A DNA stretch of 45,288 nucleotides from Chromatiales bacterium (GTDB taxonomy: Bacteria; Pseudomonadota; Gammaproteobacteria; Steroidobacterales; GCA-2729495). This document shows, piece after piece, positions 41,133-45,288 of this stretch (position 1 is its first letter; each line of letters begins with the position of its first letter). Under the pieces are notes generated by a model. The model was not told the origin of the DNA. It was given only the letters and a program-made list of their open reading frames with translations, and made no database searches. Made by a program: the position numbers and the translations under genes. Location: contig JAEUQA010000046.1 in the NCBI GenBank assembly GCA_016789845.1, forward strand, positions 1 to 45,288. The letters run 5' to 3'.

Positions 41133-41489
41133 ATGACAGGGATCGTTCGCAGGTTCGTCGTGCGGGAGCACGAGCGTGGCCTGCTGTTCCGGAACGGCGA
41201 ACTCAACGGCCTCCTGGGGCCGGGTACCCACTGGCGCCTGGATCCCCTGCAGCGGCTGTCGGTGGAGATCGTCGACATCTCGTTGCCCGCCTTCCGTCAC
41301 CGGCTGCAGGACTTCCTGGTGAAGACCTGGCCGCGGAGCGTCCGCGAGCGCTTCGAGGTGATCGAGACGCGGGCGGACCAGGCGGCGGTGATCTACCTGA
41401 ACGGGCGGCTGCAGGAGGTGCTTGGGCCGAGCCAGCGGGCGCTGTACCGGAAGGGCGTAGCGGAGGTCACGGCGAAGGTGATCGATATC
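41133..41489 (+). pseudogene. N-terminal remnant of an SPFH/slipin-family protein
   Basis: About 119 residues (MTGIVRRFVVREHERGLLFRNGELNGLLGPGTHW to EVTAKVIDI) resemble the N-terminal part of slipin/stomatin-like proteins, which are normally over 250 residues. A strong ribosome site (AAGGAGAAGG) precedes the ATG. After about 41489 similarity to the family ends and the frame runs on antisense through tRNA-Arg to 41702. The SPFH core and C-terminus are missing, so it is a truncated gene, probably from a deletion or insertion next to the tRNA. Expression of a short protein is possible. Confidence 0.65.
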
Positions 41490-41581
41490 GGTGGATCCTC
41501 TCGGATGGGGCGGGCGATTGAGCGCTACCTGCCGTGCCACACGACAGGCAACTCTGCTCTGGCGGGGACCTTGGTCGCTAA

Positions 41582-41658
41582 TGGCGCGCTCGGAGAGATT
41601 CGAACTCCCGACCTTCTGGTTCGTAGCCAGACGCTCTATCCAACTGAGCTACGAGCGC
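41582..41658 (-). tRNA. tRNA-Arg (ACG)
   Basis: The minus strand folds as a standard tRNA: acceptor GCGCTCG/CGAGCGC, D arm GCTC..GAGC, anticodon stem TCTGG/CCAGA with loop CTACGAA (anticodon ACG), T arm with loop TTCGAAT, discriminator G and encoded CCA (41582-41584). The ACG anticodon is normally edited to ICG and reads CGU, CGC and CGA. Confidence 0.96.
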
Positions 41659-41751
41659 GTTGTTTCGTAGGGGTATCGGGGATAGGAGGGCGGGAATTAT
41701 AGGCAATCCGGGGGGGATGGGAAGCGGTAGACTCGGGTGAAACGCCTTTGG

Positions 41752-41774
41752 GTCGCGCCTGAAGGCGCTCCTAC
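41752..41774 (-). repeat. REP-type hairpin
   Basis: Identical over 23 nt to the copy at 35-57: on the minus strand GTAGGAGCG head, GCGCC-TTCA-GGCGC hairpin, CGAC tail. It lies 26 nt upstream of the CDGSH gene, between a TAGACT box and the start codon, so it would be in the 5' leader if that box is used. Confidence 0.8.
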
Positions 41775-41799
41775 AGGCAAAAACAGGGAGAAAATCGCC

Positions 41800-42438
41800 A
41801 TGGCACCCAAGGTCGAGGAGGTCCGCGGCCAGCGGGCCGTCATCCGTTTCGAGGCCGCGAAGTGCATCCATTCCCGCAACTGCGTCCTGGGCCGGCCGGA
41901 CGTGTTCGTGCCCAATGTCCAGGGGGAATGGATCTTCCCGGACCGGGCCACCCCGGAGGAAATCGCCGAGCTGGCGCATAACTGCCCCTCCGGCGCCATC
42001 CAGTATGAGCTGCTCCAGGGCGGTGGGGAGGTCGGCCCCGTCGTCAACACCGTCCACGTCCGGGAGAACGGGCCCCTGGCCTTCCACGCCCCCCTGCAGA
42101 TCGGGGGGCAGCCGGCCGGGTACCGGGCCACGCTTTGCCGCTGCGGGGCGTCGCAGAACAAGCCCTACTGCGATGGGTCCCACACGGCGGCCGGTTTTGC
42201 CGCTACCGGCGAGCCCGCTACCCAGGAGTCCAGGCCCCTGGCTGTCCGCAACGGTCCGCTGGCCGTGACGCCCCTTGCCAACGGCCCGCTCCAGGCCAGG
42301 GGACCGCTGGAGATCGTCAGCGGCACGGGCCGGACCATCAACAAGGTGGAAGAGGTCTACCTCTGCCGGTGCGGAGCCTCGAAGAACAAGCCCTACTGCG
42401 ACGGCAGCCACAAGGCCATCGGCTTCACGGCGCCCTAG
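41800..42438 (+). CDS. Ferredoxin-like (Fer4_19) plus twin CDGSH iron-sulfur protein
   Basis: A 212-residue iron-sulfur protein. The N-terminal part (about 1-75) is a divergent mono-cluster ferredoxin domain (CIHSRNCVLGRPDVF and HNCPSGAI). Two CDGSH domains follow with C-x-C..CDGSH sets: LCRCGASQNKPYCDGSH and LCRCGASKNKPYCDGSH. CDGSH clusters are [2Fe-2S] with three Cys and one His and serve in redox or cluster transfer; the physiological role is unknown. Start: ATG at 41800 with GGGAG at 9 nt. The next gene starts 3 nt after its stop. Confidence 0.9.
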   Translation: MAPKVEEVRGQRAVIRFEAAKCIHSRNCVLGRPDVFVPNVQGEWIFPDRATPEEIAELAHNCPSGAIQYELLQGGGEVGPVVNTVHVRENGPLAFHAPLQIGGQPAGYRATLCRCGASQNKPYCDGSHTAAGFAATGEPATQESRPLAVRNGPLAVTPLANGPLQARGPLEIVSGTGRTINKVEEVYLCRCGASKNKPYCDGSHKAIGFTAP

Positions 42439-42441
42439 CGG

Positions 42442-44226
42442 GTGACCAGCCTGCTCACCCAGGTGGCGCTGTTCCTGGCGGCGACGGTGATCGCCGTGCC
42501 GCTCTTCCGGCGTTTCCGGCTGAGCGCGGTGCTGGCCTATCTCGCCAGCGGGATGCTCATCGGCCCCTTCGGACTCGGGCTCGTGAAGGACGTGGACAGC
42601 ATCCTGCACTTCGCCGAATTCGGCGTGGTCATCCTGCTCTTCGTCATCGGCCTCGAGCTGCAGCCCAGCCGGCTGCTCGCGCTGCGCCGGGTGGTCTTTG
42701 TTCTCGGGGGCGCGCAGGTGGTCATCACGACGCTGGTGCTGGCGGGGCTTGGCCTGCTCGCCGGGCTGCCCCCGGCGGCGGCGCTGGTGGCGGGCTTCGG
42801 GCTCAGCCTCTCGTCCACGCCCATGGTCCTGCAGCTGCTCGGGGAGCGGAAGGAACTCACGTCCCGGCACGGCCGCGCGGCCTTCGGCATCCTCCTGTTC
42901 CAGGACCTGGCGGTGCTGCCCGCCCTGGCCCTGCTGCCGCTGCTCGCGGTCGCCACCGCCGTGGACGCGGAGGAGGCGGGGGTGAACCCGCTGCTGGCGC
43001 TGGGTGCCGTCGTGCTCATCGTGGTAGTGGGGCGCTACGCGCTGCGGCCCATCCTGCGCATCGTGGCGGAGACGCGCATCCCGGACGTGTTCACGGCGGC
43101 GGCGCTGCTGCTGGTCATCGCGACCGCGCTGCTGGTGAATCTCGCGGGGCTGTCGATGGCCCTCGGTGCATTCATCGCCGGCGTGCTGCTCGCGGACAGC
43201 GAGTACCGCCACGAGCTGGAGGCCGACCTGGAGCCCTTCAAGGGGTTGCTGCTCGGACTCTTCTTCATCGCGGTGGGCATGTCGGTGAACCTGGGCCTGG
43301 TGGCCGAGGCGCCGGGGAAGGTGCTCGCCGTCACCGCCGGGCTCATGGCGGCCAAGGGGCTGGTCCTCTTCGGGCTGGGGCGAGTCGGCGCGGTGCCGCT
43401 GCGTGCCCAGGCGAAGGCGCTCGCCCTGGTGGCCCTCGCCGGCGGTGAATTCGCCTTCGTACTCTTTCCCATTGCGGTGGACGCGGGACTGGTCAGCCGG
43501 GACCTGGCCGAGCTGCTGGTGCTGGCGGTAACCCTCTCCATGCTGCTCAGTCCGCTGCTGCTCATCGCCGACGACCGGTGGTTCAGCAGGTGGTTCGCCG
43601 GCGCCGCGGAGCCTGCCTACGATGATGTGGTGCCCGAGGAGCACCGGGTGGTCATCGCCGGCTTCGGCCGCTTCGGCCAGATCGTCGCCCGCATCCTCCG
43701 GGCCCGGGGCATTCCCTTCACCGCACTGGAGATCAGCCAGGTCCAGGTGGACTTCGTCCGCCGCTTCGGCAACCGGATCTTCTACGGCGATGCGGCCCGG
43801 CCCGAGATGCTCCGCGCCGCCCAGGTGGACAAGGCGGAGGTGCTGGTCATCGCCGTGGACGACCAGGACGCCTCGGTGAAGATCGCCGAGTTCGCCCGGC
43901 TGCACTTCCCCGACGTGAAGGTCTTCGCCCGGGTCCGGAACCGGCAGCACGCCTTCCGGATGATGGAACTCGGCGTGCCCTACGTCATGCGGGAGACCTA
44001 CCTCTCCAGCCTGGACATGGCGGAGCAGGTGCTGGAGTGGCTGGGCGACGCGCCCGCCGCCGCCCGGCGCAGCGTGGCCCTGTTCCGGGCCCACGACGAG
44101 GCCACCCTGGCCGACCAGTTCGCGATCCGGGACGACGAGGACAAGTTCCTGGCCACCAGCAAGGCCGCGGCCGCCCAGCTGGAGAGCCTCTTCGAGGCGG
44201 ACCGGCAGGATGGCGGCCCCCTGTAG
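42442..44226 (+). CDS. KefB/YbaL-type CPA2 antiporter with TrkA-N domain
   Basis: A 594-residue monovalent cation:proton antiporter or K+ efflux protein. Residues about 1-385 are the membrane exchanger domain (LAYLASGMLIGPFGLGL, LSMALGAFIAGVLLADSEYRHE). Residues about 402-520 are a TrkA-N/RCK NAD-binding domain (VVIAGFGRFGQIVARIL), usually sensing NAD(H), ATP or glutathione. The start is GTG at 42442, 3 nt after the CDGSH gene, so they likely form an operon; a redox link between the two is an inference. The TAG stop (44224-44226) lies in a REP unit. Confidence 0.92.
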   Translation: MTSLLTQVALFLAATVIAVPLFRRFRLSAVLAYLASGMLIGPFGLGLVKDVDSILHFAEFGVVILLFVIGLELQPSRLLALRRVVFVLGGAQVVITTLVLAGLGLLAGLPPAAALVAGFGLSLSSTPMVLQLLGERKELTSRHGRAAFGILLFQDLAVLPALALLPLLAVATAVDAEEAGVNPLLALGAVVLIVVVGRYALRPILRIVAETRIPDVFTAAALLLVIATALLVNLAGLSMALGAFIAGVLLADSEYRHELEADLEPFKGLLLGLFFIAVGMSVNLGLVAEAPGKVLAVTAGLMAAKGLVLFGLGRVGAVPLRAQAKALALVALAGGEFAFVLFPIAVDAGLVSRDLAELLVLAVTLSMLLSPLLLIADDRWFSRWFAGAAEPAYDDVVPEEHRVVIAGFGRFGQIVARILRARGIPFTALEISQVQVDFVRRFGNRIFYGDAARPEMLRAAQVDKAEVLVIAVDDQDASVKIAEFARLHFPDVKVFARVRNRQHAFRMMELGVPYVMRETYLSSLDMAEQVLEWLGDAPAAARRSVALFRAHDEATLADQFAIRDDEDKFLATSKAAAAQLESLFEADRQDGGPL

Positions 44227-44278
44227 GAGCGGCTTCAGCCGCGACTCAGGAGTGGTCGCGCCGCAAGGCGCTCCTACG
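44223..44278. repeat. Inverted pair of REP hairpins (BIME-like)
   Basis: Two REP units face each other: 44223-44245 (GTAGGAGCG head, GCGGC-TTCA-GCCGC hairpin) and 44256-44278 on the minus strand (same head, GCGCC-TTGC-GGCGC hairpin), separated by 10 nt. The stem sequences differ with compensating changes. The TAG of the first unit is the stop codon of the antiporter gene. Confidence 0.88.
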
Positions 44279-44335
44279 GGCCAAGCCTGATCCGCTAGAC
44301 TAGCGCCCGCTGTCAAATCCCCCCGGAGAATAACC

Positions 44336-45193
44336 ATGCTGCTGCTCACTGGCGTTACCGGCAAGACCGGCGGCGCGTCCGCCCAGGCCCTCCTGAAGAA
44401 GGGCATCAAGTTCCGTGCCATCGTCCGCAACGCCGAGAAGGCGGCGGCGCTCAAGGCCGCCGGCGTCGAGCTCGTGATCGGCGACGTCACCGACCGGGCC
44501 GTGCTGGAGAAGGCCCTGACCGGCGTCGACAAGGCGCTGATGGTGTGCCCCAATGGCGAGAAGCAGCTCGACATCGAGAAGCAGTTCGTGGACGTGGCGA
44601 AGGCGAAGGGCGTGAAGCACGTGGTGAAGATGTCCTCCATGGAGGCAGTCGCCGACGCCAAGGCCCCGATCCCCAGGATCCACTACGCCTCCGAGCAGTA
44701 CCTGAAGCAGTCCGGCCTCGCCTGGACCATGATCAAGCCCAACTTCTTCATGCAGAACCTCCTCGGCAGCGGCGGCACAATCAAGGAGCAGGGCAAGTTC
44801 TTCCTGCCGCTGAGCCAGGGCACCACGGTGATGATCGACACCCGGGATATCGGCGCCTGTGTCGCCGCCGTCATGACGTCCCCGGGGCACGAGGGCCAGG
44901 CCTACGAGCTGACCGGCCCCGAGGAGCTGAGCTTCGCCGACGCCGCCGAGCGGTTCACGAAGGTCCTCGGCCGCAAGATCGAGTACGTCCATGTGCCGAT
45001 GCCCGCCTACCGGCAGACCCTCGCCCGTTTCCTCACCAACGAGTGGCACCTGAACGCGGTCTGCGAGCTCTTCCAGGAGATCGCCGACGGCCAGGACCTG
45101 CACATCACCGATTCAGTGCAGAAGCTCACGGGCAAGGCGCCCACGTCCCTGGAGCAGTTCATCCGCGATCACCAGGCGGTGTTTGCCGCCTGA
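44336..45193 (+). CDS. NmrA-like NAD(P)-binding protein
   Basis: A 285-residue atypical short-chain dehydrogenase-like protein of the NmrA/QOR2 group. The dinucleotide-binding TGVTGKTGG is at about 5-13, followed by RAIVRNAEKAAAL (NADP-type Arg). HVVKMSSMEA and RIHYASEQYLKQSGLAWTMIKPNFFMQN are characteristic of this group, which lacks the YxxxK dyad and includes redox sensors and quinone reductases. RBS GGAG is 9 nt before the ATG, and a TAGACT box is at 44296. Confidence 0.87.
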   Translation: MLLLTGVTGKTGGASAQALLKKGIKFRAIVRNAEKAAALKAAGVELVIGDVTDRAVLEKALTGVDKALMVCPNGEKQLDIEKQFVDVAKAKGVKHVVKMSSMEAVADAKAPIPRIHYASEQYLKQSGLAWTMIKPNFFMQNLLGSGGTIKEQGKFFLPLSQGTTVMIDTRDIGACVAAVMTSPGHEGQAYELTGPEELSFADAAERFTKVLGRKIEYVHVPMPAYRQTLARFLTNEWHLNAVCELFQEIADGQDLHITDSVQKLTGKAPTSLEQFIRDHQAVFAA

Positions 45194-45208
45194 CAGAGGC
45201 ACCGGGTT

Positions 45209-45288
45209 TGGCATGTGGGCATTTGCTTCGCCACGCAGCAGCGGTCCGGGGACCCCTGCTGCGTGGCGAAGCAAATGCCCACATGCCA
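45209..45288. repeat. Perfect 33-bp-arm inverted repeat at the window end
   Basis: Arms 45209-45241 and 45256-45288 are exact reverse complements (TGGCATGTGGGC... / ...GCCCACATGCCA) around a 14-nt loop that itself contains GGTCC-gg-GGACC. It begins 16 nt after the NmrA-like stop. The window ends exactly at the last base of the right arm, so this may be a contig end or a fold-back assembly artefact, or a real terminator or repeat element. Confidence 0.9.

Noticed and set aside
41490..41702. C-terminal continuation of the slipin-like frame
   Set aside because: It runs antisense through tRNA-Arg and shows no SPFH similarity, so it is not a genuine C-terminus.
41578..44661. 1027-codon minus-strand open frame
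   Set aside because: It lies antisense to the CDGSH, KefB-like and NmrA-like genes and the tRNA, has low-complexity His/Gln/Gly-rich translation and no family resemblance; a GC-rich shadow frame.

Overview
This is a high-GC, gene-dense window that looks like a gammaproteobacterial chromosome, close to the Steroidobacterales/Nevskiales/Xanthomonadales part of the class. That placement is inferred from the gene content: a biosynthetic SpeA arginine decarboxylase, a bacterial deoxyhypusine-synthase homologue, GTAG-headed REP repeats, a VPLPA-CTERM exoprotein, bactofilin and GPH/DUF1838-type genes. No rRNA is present to confirm it. There is no CRISPR array, prophage or complete insertion sequence. 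Almost all genes are intact, and many pairs overlap by ATGA, GTGA or TTGA.

Layout. 0.1-4.1 kb: a polyamine operon (SpeY-like, SpeA, AguB) that ends in a 54-bp-arm perfect palindrome. 4.2-7.3 kb: DUF3088 protein, photolyase, an ABM-like protein and a secreted trypsin-like protease. 7.4-11.2 kb: a tightly coupled operon in which a stand-alone CarH-type B12 photosensor domain precedes a MacA/MacB-like exporter. 11.2-12.1 kb: a CT microsatellite and a CmcI-like methyltransferase of different base composition. 12.2-18.7 kb: a three-subunit molybdenum hydroxylase that closely matches 4-hydroxybenzoyl-CoA reductase, translationally coupled to PEP carboxylase. 18.8-25.4 kb: a probable catabolic and transport segment (aldehyde dehydrogenase, flavin monooxygenase, VOC protein, GPH symporter, an unrecognised membrane protein, a CPA2 antiporter).

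25.4-30.7 kb: mostly single genes (YgjP-like peptidase, Tat-exported DUF1838 protein, RlmN-like radical SAM enzyme, SRAP protein, methyltransferase, GNAT, cupin). 30.9-36.7 kb: bactofilin with a coupled degenerate methyltransferase, facing a DUF418 membrane protein coupled to a large M1+M28+PDZ peptidase. 36.8-40.6 kb: GNAT, an SRPBCC-like protein, the VPLPA-CTERM protein, a GNAT-HD fusion and a HigBA toxin-antitoxin pair with a clear operator.

40.7-41.8 kb is the oddest part. A consensus-like promoter drives a roughly 200-nt structured transcript ending in a strong terminator. A tRNA-shaped element with a non-canonical anticodon loop follows, then a truncated SPFH/slipin gene, and tRNA-Arg(ACG) on the other strand. 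41.8-45.2 kb: a ferredoxin-like/CDGSH protein, a full-length KefB/YbaL-type antiporter and an NmrA-like protein. The window stops exactly at the end of a 33-bp-arm perfect inverted repeat, which may be a contig end.

REP-type hairpins (GTAGGAGCG head, CGAC tail) recur at 35, 4079, 27256, 27418, 41752 and 44223. In three places the TAG of the REP head is the stop codon of the gene before it.
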